From an uncultured Porphyromonadaceae bacterium (GTDB lineage: Bacteria > Bacteroidota > Bacteroidia > Bacteroidales > Muribaculaceae), in NCBI GenBank assembly GCA_937921035.1, contig CALEUL010000007.1, positions 1 to 12,972 of the forward strand: DNA of 12,972 nt. Direction: 5' to 3'. The notes under the pieces were generated by a model. That model had not been told where the DNA came from, made no database searches, and was given only the letters and a program-made list of their open reading frames with translations. The translations under genes and the position numbers were made by a program. Positions 1 through 6,595 of the stretch are shown here, piece after piece (within the stretch, counting starts at the first letter, position 1; each line of letters begins with the position of its first letter).

Positions 1-530
1 CGGCTATCTCGAACAGCAATCCTACGCTTACCGACCGCTGCACCGTTACCGTGCTTCCGCCGCTGGCGACGTCGATTACCCTTGACCGCAGCACGCTCGA
101 AATGGAAACCGAAGATACCGCCGCGCTACAGGCCATCATCCTGCCCGCCGAGGCTGTGCAGACTGTCGATTTCAGCAGCAGTGCTCCGGATGTGGCATCG
201 GTGGACGAGAACGGCACCGTAACCGCTCTCTCGCCCGGTACCGCTGTAATAATTGCATCGACAGTGGACGGCACGGCACTCAACGCCGTATGCGTTGTAA
301 CGGTGAAGGAGAAAGCCGGAATCAACGATGTCAGCGCCGAAGGTGTGTCTGTAGCCGTACGCGGCAACGATATCATCGTTACCGGTCTGGCCTCCGACGT
401 GGAAATCAAAGTTACGGACGCCTCAGGAGCTGTTGTCTACAGCGGCCGTGAGCACCGCATAAGCGGTCTTGCACCAGGCTTCCACATTGTGATTGCAGGC
501 ACACAGGCCTACAAGGTTGTTCTGAAATAA
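1..530 (+). CDS. BIG_2 domain secreted/surface protein, 5'-truncated
   Basis: The frame is open from base 3 at the left edge to TAA at 528-530, so only the C-terminal 175 residues are visible and the true start lies outside the window. The GTG at 51 is internal. Visible residues about 24-102 form a bacterial Ig-like group 2 (BIG_2) domain, with the typical sequence ASVDENGTVTALSPGTAVI. The preceding CTVTV looks like the last strand of an earlier Ig repeat. The last ~70 residues, from GINDV to YKVVLK, resemble a Bacteroidetes C-terminal sorting tail (a β-sandwich ending in a short basic/hydrophobic strand). BIG_2 proteins are usually surface or secreted adhesion/structural proteins, so this one is probably exported. 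The N-terminal functional domain is missing, so no enzymatic role can be given. The family call is good and the specific role is unknown. Confidence 0.85.
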   Translation, partial: AISNSNPTLTDRCTVTVLPPLATSITLDRSTLEMETEDTAALQAIILPAEAVQTVDFSSSAPDVASVDENGTVTALSPGTAVIIASTVDGTALNAVCVVTVKEKAGINDVSAEGVSVAVRGNDIIVTGLASDVEIKVTDASGAVVYSGREHRISGLAPGFHIVIAGTQAYKVVLK

Positions 531-539
531 TTCCCGTAC

Positions 540-589
540 TATAGAAACACAAGGGGCCGCGCACACGCGCGGCCCCTTGTGTTTCTATA
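540..589. terminator. Perfect palindromic bidirectional terminator
   Basis: The arms 540-562 and 567-589 are exact inverted repeats of 23 bp around the 4-nt loop ACAC, with a GC-rich core (GGGGCCGCGC). The element lies 9 bp after the stop of the plus-strand BIG_2 gene and 5 bp beyond the stop of the convergent minus-strand lipoprotein gene, so it can serve both. No long U-tract follows on either side. The outer arm itself is A/T-rich. Confidence 0.85.
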
Positions 590-594
590 TAAGT

Positions 595-2019
595 TTATTT
601 CTCTTCGGCGGGAGGGGTGAATACGTAGGCGCCGAGATCGGCTGGAGTAGTGCGAGCCATGCCGTAGCCGTCGGTGGCAGCTTCCGGAAGGGTGAGGGCT
701 GGGTCGGCGGCGCCGATGGCGGGCGACTCGGGCTTGAGGCGATAGTCGAACAAGTAATCGTTACGCACGGTATAGAACAGCGGGTCAGTGTCCCATAGGC
801 AGCCTATAAAGTTGTCGTCATCGCTGCCGGCGCTTTTCAGGAGACTGCTGCGCACGAAGATATTCGTGCCGGCGAGGTCGCCGTGCGATATGTCGGCGCC
901 GTAGCCGTAGATTATGCTGTTGGTGATTTCGGCGGCGGTGTAGGGGAGGCCCGATTCGTCGTCAAGTCCCGTGTCGGGGTCGTCGCTGACATGTCCGAGG
1001 CCTATGGCCGGACCGGAGATGGCCGCGAACAGATAGTTGTTGGCGAATGTGCAGTGATTGAAGAGGTACGAGCCGCCCTGAAGATACACAAGACCGTCGG
1101 CAGCCTCGGCAAACTCGCAGCCGACGGCACGGATGCCCGTGTGGTATGCTTCGAGGACAAGACCGCCGCTGTTGCGCAGACGGCAGTTTATCATTGTGAG
1201 CTGGGGCTGCGCCGAATAGTCGGCATTGGTGGCGCCTTCGATGGTGAGGCCCTGCCAGGTATTCTTTATAACAGTGTTTTCCAGATGGTTGTCGTGCGAG
1301 GTGTAGGTAAAGAAAGCACCAATCCACTGACGCGACATAATGTCGAACGAGATGTCGGTAACCACATTGCCGGTGCGGTCGCCTGATAGTACGACGGGTT
1401 GCTCCGGGGTGCCTTCGCATTTGAGGGAGCCGCGCACCACAAGCATGGCCTGGTCGTGGAACAGCATTTCAGTGCCGGGGCCGATGGTGAGGGTGGCTTC
1501 CGGGGCCACGACAAGCGAGTCGTATACCACATATGGCAGATCGGCTTCCAGACGGGTGTCGGCGGTGAGCGTCTCGGCTTTTATACGATGCACGTTCTGG
1601 CCCTGTGCGGACAGAACGACCGATTGCATGACTCCGTTGGTGGTGAAGTCGATACTGGCTTCAAAAGTGGTAAGCGGCTTGCTACCTTCGGGCAATGTTG
1701 CCTCCACGAATACGAATATGGAATCTTTGCCGCGGATTTCAACGTTCTGGAACACGTCGCCGTTGATGCCGTCCACATTCAGGCGGAAACAGTCGGCGTA
1801 ATCGCCGGAAAGACGGATGTCGCTTATAGACAGTTGCTTTGAATGGGGATTATGTACTAAGAAACGGCGCGTGGTGGTAGGTTCTTCGGTGAATACCACG
1901 CCCATGTCGAGGGTGTCGGTGGAGAATACTGGCTGGTCGGACGGCGAAGTGGTGAAGCCGTCCTCGATGCACGAAACGCATACGAGAATAAGCGCGAGTA
2001 TGTAGAAAATCTTTTTCAT
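595..2019 (-). CDS. Lipoprotein with N-terminal Ig-like domain and C-terminal parallel β-helix
   Basis: The protein has 474 residues. The N-terminus MKKIFYILALILVCVSC is a lipoprotein signal peptide, with lipidation expected at Cys17. The next residues (IEDG) are acidic, loosely like the Bacteroidetes surface-export signal, so display on the outer face of the outer membrane is possible. Residues ~30-145 look like an Ig/HYDIN-type β-sandwich (LDMGVVF, FLVHNP, FTTNG). Residues ~160-450 have the pattern of a right-handed parallel β-helix: an entry segment (LTIGPGTEMLF), then recurring short turns such as LENTVIKNT, TMINCRLRNS and FNHCTFANN, and a closing PAIGAAD/DLGAYVF segment. β-helix folds often bind or cleave polysaccharide, but no catalytic motif is recognisable, so no substrate can be named. 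It has its own terminator at 540-589. No consensus promoter was found in the 98 bp upstream. Confidence 0.85.
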   Translation of the reverse strand: MKKIFYILALILVCVSCIEDGFTTSPSDQPVFSTDTLDMGVVFTEEPTTTRRFLVHNPHSKQLSISDIRLSGDYADCFRLNVDGINGDVFQNVEIRGKDSIFVFVEATLPEGSKPLTTFEASIDFTTNGVMQSVVLSAQGQNVHRIKAETLTADTRLEADLPYVVYDSLVVAPEATLTIGPGTEMLFHDQAMLVVRGSLKCEGTPEQPVVLSGDRTGNVVTDISFDIMSRQWIGAFFTYTSHDNHLENTVIKNTWQGLTIEGATNADYSAQPQLTMINCRLRNSGGLVLEAYHTGIRAVGCEFAEAADGLVYLQGGSYLFNHCTFANNYLFAAISGPAIGLGHVSDDPDTGLDDESGLPYTAAEITNSIIYGYGADISHGDLAGTNIFVRSSLLKSAGSDDDNFIGCLWDTDPLFYTVRNDYLFDYRLKPESPAIGAADPALTLPEAATDGYGMARTTPADLGAYVFTPPAEEK

Positions 2020-2053
2020 CAGTATAATAACGGCGGAACTGCCCGATTATTAC

Positions 2054-2084
2054 ATAAAAAGCAGGGCCGCGGTGCGCGGTCCTG
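2054..2084 (-). terminator. Rho-independent terminator of the YhcG-type nuclease gene
   Basis: On the minus strand the transcript folds CAGGACCGC (2084-2076) against GCGGCCCTG (2070-2062) with a 5-nt loop and one A-C mismatch, followed by CTTTTTAT. It lies 34 bp beyond the nuclease stop codon and upstream of the lipoprotein start. It is a near-copy of the terminator at 3251-3282. Confidence 0.75.
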
Positions 2085-2117
2085 ATGCTGTTGGTGAAAA
2101 GAAAATTCCTGCAATGC

Positions 2118-3182
2118 TCAGCTTTCCTTTCCAAACTGTTCTGCTGTTTTGTCGGCAATCTCTCGGTTGAAAGTCTTTATTTCATCGGTGATTAGTTGTT
2201 TCAGCTCTTTCTGAGGAACGATAAGTTTGTATTCGGCAACGCCGATGGGCTTAGAGAAGCCTTCAAGAGCCAGTTCAACCTCCACATTGTCTTTTTCGGC
2301 GCATAGGATTATGCCTATTGAGGGATTTTCATCTTTTCCACGTTCAAGTCTGTCGAGCAACGAAAGATAAAGATTCATTTTGCTGATATATTCAGGCATG
2401 AACTCGGATATTTTCAAATCGACGGCAACGAGCGACCTAAGTCCGCGATGAAAGAAAAGCATATCCACCTTGTAATCCTTGCCATTGTAGGACAAAACGT
2501 GCTGATTGCCGATGTATGTAAATCCCTGACCGAGTTCAAGGAGGAACTGTTTAATCTTTTCTACCAATCTTCGTTCAAGTTCCAGCTCAAGAAGCGGCTC
2601 TGTAACGCCGAGAAACCCCATACAATAGGAATCCTTGAAAATCTCGTTTGCGTATGCCGCCTGAGCCTCCGGCAGAGCAATGGCGAAATTATTTGATACG
2701 TTGGCTTCCGGCTGATGCTTGTGCATCTCCATTTTTACAGCGTTGATCAATAATGCCCGGCTCCAGCCTTTTTGAACTGTTTTCTCGGCGTAATAAAGTA
2801 TAGAATTATCATCATCCCCAAATTTAGTAATGAGGTGATTGATGTGTCCCCACGGTAAAACTCCAACAGCTTGTTGTAGTTTTGGATCTGAGTTATGAAA
2901 GCGTACATACAAACGCTTCATATTCCATAAATTACTTACCGACATACCCATTTTGGGATACATCGCTTTCAAATCCGCAGAGAGTCGCTTTACTACGCCA
3001 TCTCCATGTGCGCTGTCGAGCTTCCGCTCATATAGCAGTTGACCAATCTGCCAATACATTTCATTCGATGTACTGACAATAGCACGGGCGGCATTGCCTC
3101 TCGCGGTTTCAATAACTGCAACGGCCTGTTGCAATATCTCATTATATTCTGATTCGTTATGAATATGAATGGCTGTTTCCAT
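2118..3182 (-). CDS. YhcG-type (DUF1016) PD-(D/E)XK nuclease-domain protein
   Basis: The protein has 354 residues starting at the ATG at 3182. An in-frame TTG two codons earlier is a poorer start. Residues ~10-155 are the YhcG N-terminal region (YWQIGQLLYERK, GMSVSNLWNMKRLY, LPWGHINHL). Residues ~180-330 form the nuclease domain (FLLELGQGFTYIGNQ, then YKVDMLFFHRGLRSLVAVDLK). The likely metal-binding residues are Asp240, Asp255 and Lys257; Asp255 replaces the more common Glu of ELK. The length is normal for the family and the gene is intact. Family members are thought to act in DNA metabolism or defence and often sit near restriction-modification or mobile DNA, but no methylase or partner is present here. 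Local GC is low (20/60 by hand at 2881-2940, against 35/60 at 3481-3540), suggesting transfer. The family is secure and the cellular role is unknown. Confidence 0.92.
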   Translation of the reverse strand: METAIHIHNESEYNEILQQAVAVIETARGNAARAIVSTSNEMYWQIGQLLYERKLDSAHGDGVVKRLSADLKAMYPKMGMSVSNLWNMKRLYVRFHNSDPKLQQAVGVLPWGHINHLITKFGDDDNSILYYAEKTVQKGWSRALLINAVKMEMHKHQPEANVSNNFAIALPEAQAAYANEIFKDSYCMGFLGVTEPLLELELERRLVEKIKQFLLELGQGFTYIGNQHVLSYNGKDYKVDMLFFHRGLRSLVAVDLKISEFMPEYISKMNLYLSLLDRLERGKDENPSIGIILCAEKDNVEVELALEGFSKPIGVAEYKLIVPQKELKQLITDEIKTFNREIADKTAEQFGKES

Positions 3183-3250
3183 ATACAAAATTAATACTTT
3201 TATTTTGATTTTCAGCTAAGTGCAGACACGTTCCTTCTTTAATTCTGAAA

Positions 3251-3282
3251 ATAAAAAGCAGGGCCGCGCTGTGCGGTCCTGC
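3251..3282 (-). terminator. Rho-independent terminator of the secreted-protein gene
   Basis: Read on the minus strand, GCAGGACCGC (3282-3273) pairs with GCGGCCCTGC (3267-3258) around a 5-nt loop with one A-C mismatch, followed immediately by TTTTTAT. It lies 24 bp beyond the stop at 3307 and separates this gene from the nuclease gene downstream. Confidence 0.85.
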
Positions 3283-3306
3283 CGGTGAGATTATGATTCT
3301 GTCTGT

Positions 3307-4887
3307 TTAGCGGACAAGTATCTTTGTGGCTTTGCCGCCGCGTGTCTCGATGTAGACACCCGGAGCGGGTTTGCCGGTTACCTCAACGCCCTGCAGGTTG
3401 AACAGTCGGCAGCTTCCGTTGCCGTCGACAGCGATGCTGTCGATGCCGGTGCTTTCATCAGGAATGGTGAATGACATTTTGCCGGAAGCATTGGCATAGT
3501 AGAAGGCACCGTTATCTCCGCCTACTGCGGCCCAGTTGTCGGAGCTTACAAGGAGGCAATCGTCGCTGAAGCTGACGGTGCGTGTGGCGGCGTTGTATTT
3601 GCCGGCTTTTGCATTGGAGCGGGCACTTTCTTCCGAGTTGCCTCTGTCAAGATAATAGTAATATCCAGTGAGAGCGATAATCGAGCCAGAGCCTAATTCC
3701 AGACCGATGTTGGAGGGCTCGAGAGTAACGTAATCAGGGTCGGAGAGGTCAAACGTCAGGTACTGGTCGAGGTCGTCGGGAGCGTACATGCTGTTCTTAT
3801 AAAGGCCCTTGATGCGGTATCTGCCGGGGTTGTCGAGATTCTGCTGAATCTCGGCCTGTGTCCGTGTCAGAGTCATACCGAAAATGCTCTCGATAAGGTC
3901 GGCTGTTACATCTGTCGTGCCGAGCGATTTCCATTTGCCTTCCTCGGCGTCTATCCGTGTAACATATTGTGTTGCCATCTCGCATGCGACATTGCCTACA
4001 TAGCTGATAGCGAACATTGTATAAGGTACATTTGGCTGCATTTCGGGAAGTGCGAATTCTGCTTCGCCGGAGGCAACTTTGAAGATTCCCTCACCGCCGG
4101 CCATCACGGCATTAATCTTGCTTTGTGTAACGAAACCGGGGAAAAGACCTACATTGACGTATTCGGCCGATTCGGTAGTCTTGATAATGCCTTTAGCCTC
4201 GCCGTCGGCGGAATAGCGCTGCTTGAACGATAGCTCGGGGGTAAAGTCGGGATAGCCGTCGAACTGCACGGTGGCGTCCGTAAGGGCGCAAAGGTCGCCG
4301 AGACCTTCGAAGGTATAGCCAAGGTAGATGTATATGCGTCCTAATGGTTCGATGAAGTAGTTGTAGGCATCGTATACGGCGGCCATCTCATCATCTTGTG
4401 CAATCTCGCGGAATGCGGTGCCGCAGTCCATCACCTGCATGGGTGATGCTCCGTAGCAGTCGAAACCTGTTTCCTGCGGGAAAACATATACTGCGCCTGT
4501 ATTACGGTTTACGTCGATAACCAGTTCCTTGCCGTTGTAAACACCGTTGAGGCGGTACTGGCAAAGGTTGGCGTCGCCCGTATCTTCGCGGTAGTCCAGA
4601 GGTATGCCGGTGAAAGAGCCGGTGTAATCTACCATCGTGCCGAAGTCTGACAGACCTGTGTCAATGGTGAAAGTGCATGTACCTGCCGAAGTCCAGTCGC
4701 TCCAAGTGCCGGAGGCGGCCTTGGCGGGAGCCTTCAGCATATCTTTTTGAGGTGCGGTGATACGCGTGGGCTGGTTTTCCTTCGCATATCCGAGAACGCT
4801 TGAGTTGACACGTACAGGAGAAGCCTCGAAAGCGCTGGCATAGGCTGTCATGGCGCCGAGAAGAATCAGGGAGTAGAGTTTCTTCAT
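3307..4887 (-). CDS. Secreted multidomain protein with duplicated β-domain and C-terminal sorting-like tail
   Basis: I place the start at the ATG at 4887, giving 526 residues that open with the signal peptide MKKLYSLILLGAMTAYASA. A longer reading from 4953 would bury this signal behind 22 polar residues and would start inside the predicted promoter. Residues ~61-148 (TWSDWTSAGT to PQETG) and ~319-398 (KWKSLGTTDV to NIGLEL) look like two copies of one β-rich domain, sharing a W-x(2-4)-GT opening, a central YRL/YRIKG(V/L)Y and a closing V-strand. Between them, ~220-310 looks fibronectin-like (AEYVNVGLFPG, NVPYTMFAISYVGN). The end (~480-526, LFNLQGVEVTGKPAPGVYI to KILVR) resembles the C-terminal tail of Por/T9SS-exported Bacteroidetes proteins. 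No catalytic motif is visible. It is probably a cell-surface or secreted binding protein. It shares the divergent control region with the inositol-lipid operon but has no evident functional link to it. Confidence 0.85.
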   Translation of the reverse strand: MKKLYSLILLGAMTAYASAFEASPVRVNSSVLGYAKENQPTRITAPQKDMLKAPAKAASGTWSDWTSAGTCTFTIDTGLSDFGTMVDYTGSFTGIPLDYREDTGDANLCQYRLNGVYNGKELVIDVNRNTGAVYVFPQETGFDCYGASPMQVMDCGTAFREIAQDDEMAAVYDAYNYFIEPLGRIYIYLGYTFEGLGDLCALTDATVQFDGYPDFTPELSFKQRYSADGEAKGIIKTTESAEYVNVGLFPGFVTQSKINAVMAGGEGIFKVASGEAEFALPEMQPNVPYTMFAISYVGNVACEMATQYVTRIDAEEGKWKSLGTTDVTADLIESIFGMTLTRTQAEIQQNLDNPGRYRIKGLYKNSMYAPDDLDQYLTFDLSDPDYVTLEPSNIGLELGSGSIIALTGYYYYLDRGNSEESARSNAKAGKYNAATRTVSFSDDCLLVSSDNWAAVGGDNGAFYYANASGKMSFTIPDESTGIDSIAVDGNGSCRLFNLQGVEVTGKPAPGVYIETRGGKATKILVR

Positions 4888-4950
4888 AGAAAAATAGTTT
4901 AAGTCGGACATGGATTCCGGCGTTTGTTTGAGATTTGTGGTTTTGTGTGG

Positions 4951-4981
4951 CAAAATTATACATAATTTTTAATTTCGCAAA
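4951..4981 (-). promoter_or_regulatory. Bacteroidetes σABfr-type promoter for the secreted-protein gene
   Basis: On the minus strand, the -33 element TTTG (4981-4978) is followed after 19 bp by the -7 element TAATTTTG (4958-4951), which matches TAnnTTTG exactly. The start of transcription would be near 4945, leaving a leader of roughly 55 nt before the ATG at 4887. Confidence 0.7.
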
Positions 4982-5124
4982 CAAATTGATATAAAAATCG
5001 TGAATTTTTTATTCGCAAGTAGTGAATATAGACTACGGCCACGCAGATGCCGGCGCGCAGGGGTAAAAACGGTGATTTTTGTGGAATATTTGGTGCAGTA
5101 GGCCGGGCACGATTGTCTCGGGGC

Positions 5125-5154
5125 TTGCCGTTTACGAAAAAAATAGTAAATTTG
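5125..5154 (+). promoter_or_regulatory. Bacteroidetes σABfr-type promoter for the inositol-lipid operon
   Basis: TTG at 5125-5127 is followed after 19 bp by TAAATTTG at 5147-5154, an exact match to TAnnTTTG. Transcription should start near 5160, about 35 nt before the ATG at 5195. The A/T-rich leader without a Shine-Dalgarno site is normal for the phylum. Confidence 0.7.
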
Positions 5155-5194
5155 CACATTGATATATAATCAATCATTATTACAGCATATAAAT

Positions 5195-6064
5195 ATGGCT
5201 GAAATTAAAATCGCAGGTATAATGCGGGCGGGTGCTTTCTCGCCCAACCATATAGGAAACGATGCCGCCATTTTTAATCTTGTCGCCGAGCAATTGCGCA
5301 AGCGCGGCTGCGAGGTAAACATCTACAGCGAGGAGCAATTCATTGCCGGCGCCGTTGACAACCCCGTGATACTTAACATGTGCCGCGAGGCGCGTTCGGT
5401 GAAGCTTCTGCAGGAAAAGGAGGACGCCGGGGCTCTTGTCATTAACTCGGGCTACGGCATAGAGAACTGCATGCGCGAGCGTATGACGCGTCTGCTTATA
5501 GGTTCCGGTATTCCTTATCCCGAAAGTGTGATAGTGGATACCGACGAGGCTGTGCGCGATATACTGAAGAAAGCGAAAATAGACCGTTGCTGGATCAAGC
5601 GCGGCGAATCGCACGCGCAGCATCGCGAGGATGTTACGTTTGTGCGTCATGCCGAGGAGGCTCAGGAGATTCTTCAGGAATTCTTCCTTCGCGGGATAAA
5701 ACGCGCCGTCATCAACCGCCATCTTGATGGCGACCTGGTGAAGTTCTATGGTATCAGCGGCACAAGTTTCTTCTATAATTTCTATCCTTTCGAGAACGGG
5801 CACAGCAAGTACGGCGACGAAGCTGTCAACGGCAAGCCGCAGCACAATGCCTTTGATGTGGAAAGGCTCAAAGCCGTGTGCCAGAAGGCTGCCGACATAC
5901 TCGATGTAAAAATATACGGCGGCGACTGTATCGTTGGCGAAAACGGCGATTTCAGTATCATTGACTTCAACGACTGGCCAAGTTTCGCTCCATGCCGTCA
6001 GGAGGCTGCTCCGCACATCGCCCGTTTTGTAATGAACTGTATCAAGGAGTACAACAAGCGCTGA
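5195..6064 (+). CDS. ATP-grasp family enzyme, first gene of the inositol-lipid operon
   Basis: The protein has 289 residues. The ATG at 5195 (MAEIKIAGIM) is preferred to one at 5159, which would add twelve residues unlike the family and begin at about the transcription start. The fold call rests on an ATP-grasp pattern: a central lysine strand (WIKRG, 133-137), a second nucleotide-binding segment (VINRHLDGDLVKFYGI, 172-187), and the C-terminal metal-binding strand IIDFNDWPSF (255-264), whose Asp257 and Asn259 correspond to the D/E-x-N pair of the family. ATP-grasp enzymes join a carboxylate to an amine or thiol through an acyl-phosphate; some, such as the eukaryotic inositol-phosphate kinase ITPK1, phosphorylate inositol phosphates instead. 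The stop is 3 bp before the PgpA-family gene, so the two are almost certainly cotranscribed. The substrate is unknown; head-group modification is an inference from context. Confidence 0.8.
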   Translation: MAEIKIAGIMRAGAFSPNHIGNDAAIFNLVAEQLRKRGCEVNIYSEEQFIAGAVDNPVILNMCREARSVKLLQEKEDAGALVINSGYGIENCMRERMTRLLIGSGIPYPESVIVDTDEAVRDILKKAKIDRCWIKRGESHAQHREDVTFVRHAEEAQEILQEFFLRGIKRAVINRHLDGDLVKFYGISGTSFFYNFYPFENGHSKYGDEAVNGKPQHNAFDVERLKAVCQKAADILDVKIYGGDCIVGENGDFSIIDFNDWPSFAPCRQEAAPHIARFVMNCIKEYNKR

Positions 6065-6067
6065 GGC

Positions 6068-6595
6068 ATGGGTAAGTACCGTAAATCCACTGTAATGCCC
6101 GACGATCACGGCCGGTTCCACTGGTTCCCCAAGATGATCGCCACCTCGTTCGGCGCCGGTTTCCTGCCGGTAGCACCGGGTACGTGGGGCGCGTTGGTGG
6201 CCATTGTGCTGTGGCTGCCGCTGTACATATGGGCCTCGCCGGTAACGACGATTGCCGTTACCGCCGCCGCAGTGGTAGTGTACGGTATCGCCGGTATCTG
6301 GGCCAGTGATATCGCCGAAAAATACTGGGGCGAAGACCCCGTTGTTGCCTGCGCCGACGAGACGGTGGGGCAGTGGCTGTCGCTGCTGCCTGTCGTGGGC
6401 GCCGGTATATGTCCGTGGTGGGAGATTCTTCTGGCTCTGGCGCTGTTCCGCTTCTTCGATATCTTCAAGCCCCTGGGTATCCGCGCTATGGAGAAAATTC
6501 CCCGTGGGGCCGGCATGATGGCCGACGATGTGCTTGCCGGAATATACTCCGCCATTATTCTATTGATTATTAACATGAAATTCTATTATGTCTGA
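6068..6595 (+). CDS. PgpA-family phosphatase, likely PI-phosphate phosphatase
   Basis: The protein has 175 residues, a normal length for phosphatidylglycerophosphatase A, and is a membrane protein with several hydrophobic segments. All three family signatures are present: FGAGFLPVAPGTWG (28-41), DPVVACADETVGQW (90-103), and FRFFDIFKPLGIRAMEKIP with GAGMMADDVLAG (127-158). The acidic residues Asp90, Asp97, Glu98, Asp153 and Asp154 probably bind metal. The family classically removes phosphate from phosphatidylglycerol phosphate. In B. thetaiotaomicron, however, a PgpA homologue in the inositol-lipid cluster converts phosphatidylinositol phosphate to phosphatidylinositol. The presence here of a CDP-alcohol transferase and an inositol-phosphate synthase favours that role. 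It begins 3 bp after the ATP-grasp gene and overlaps the GtrA gene by 8 bp. Confidence 0.9.
   Translation: MGKYRKSTVMPDDHGRFHWFPKMIATSFGAGFLPVAPGTWGALVAIVLWLPLYIWASPVTTIAVTAAAVVVYGIAGIWASDIAEKYWGEDPVVACADETVGQWLSLLPVVGAGICPWWEILLALALFRFFDIFKPLGIRAMEKIPRGAGMMADDVLAGIYSAIILLIINMKFYYV

Larger units (their letters stand above)
2054..3281. repeat. 31-bp direct repeats bracketing the nuclease gene
   Basis: The bases at 2054-2084 and 3251-3281 are identical at 29 of 31 positions. The first 18 bases match exactly, and the two differences fall in the hairpin loop. The copies are in the same orientation, 1197 bp apart, and enclose the YhcG-type gene and nothing else. Both also work as minus-strand terminators. 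They may be a duplicated or recombined terminator, or dispersed copies of a common terminator sequence. Only the similarity is seen here; the mechanism is inferred. Confidence 0.7.
4888..5194. other. Divergent intergenic control region
   Basis: These 307 bp separate the leftward secreted-protein gene from the rightward inositol-lipid operon. They contain one good Bacteroidetes promoter facing each way (4951-4981 minus, 5125-5154 plus). The ~140 bp between the two promoters includes an A/T-rich stretch (4982-5025) and a GC-rich stretch (about 5035-5065). I see no tRNA, no convincing small gene and no recognisable operator. Confidence 0.7.

Noticed and set aside
883..1842. Several plus-strand reading frames inside the lipoprotein gene
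   Set aside because: The minus-strand gene has a signal peptide, a coherent β-helix pattern and a terminator. The plus-strand frames have none of these.
3183..3193. TAATTTTG (minus strand, 3193-3186) as a promoter for the nuclease gene
   Set aside because: It matches the -7 consensus but lies only 3 bp before the ATG and has no -33 element at the right distance. It would require a leaderless transcript.
4885..4953. Longer start for the secreted protein at 4953
   Set aside because: It would put 22 polar residues before a clean signal peptide and place the start codon inside the predicted -7 promoter element.
5180..6121. Long minus-strand reading frame (313 codons) opposite the ATP-grasp gene
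   Set aside because: It is fully antisense to a gene with recognisable motifs and a good promoter. Its protein has no recognisable domain, and it arises from codon bias on the plus strand.
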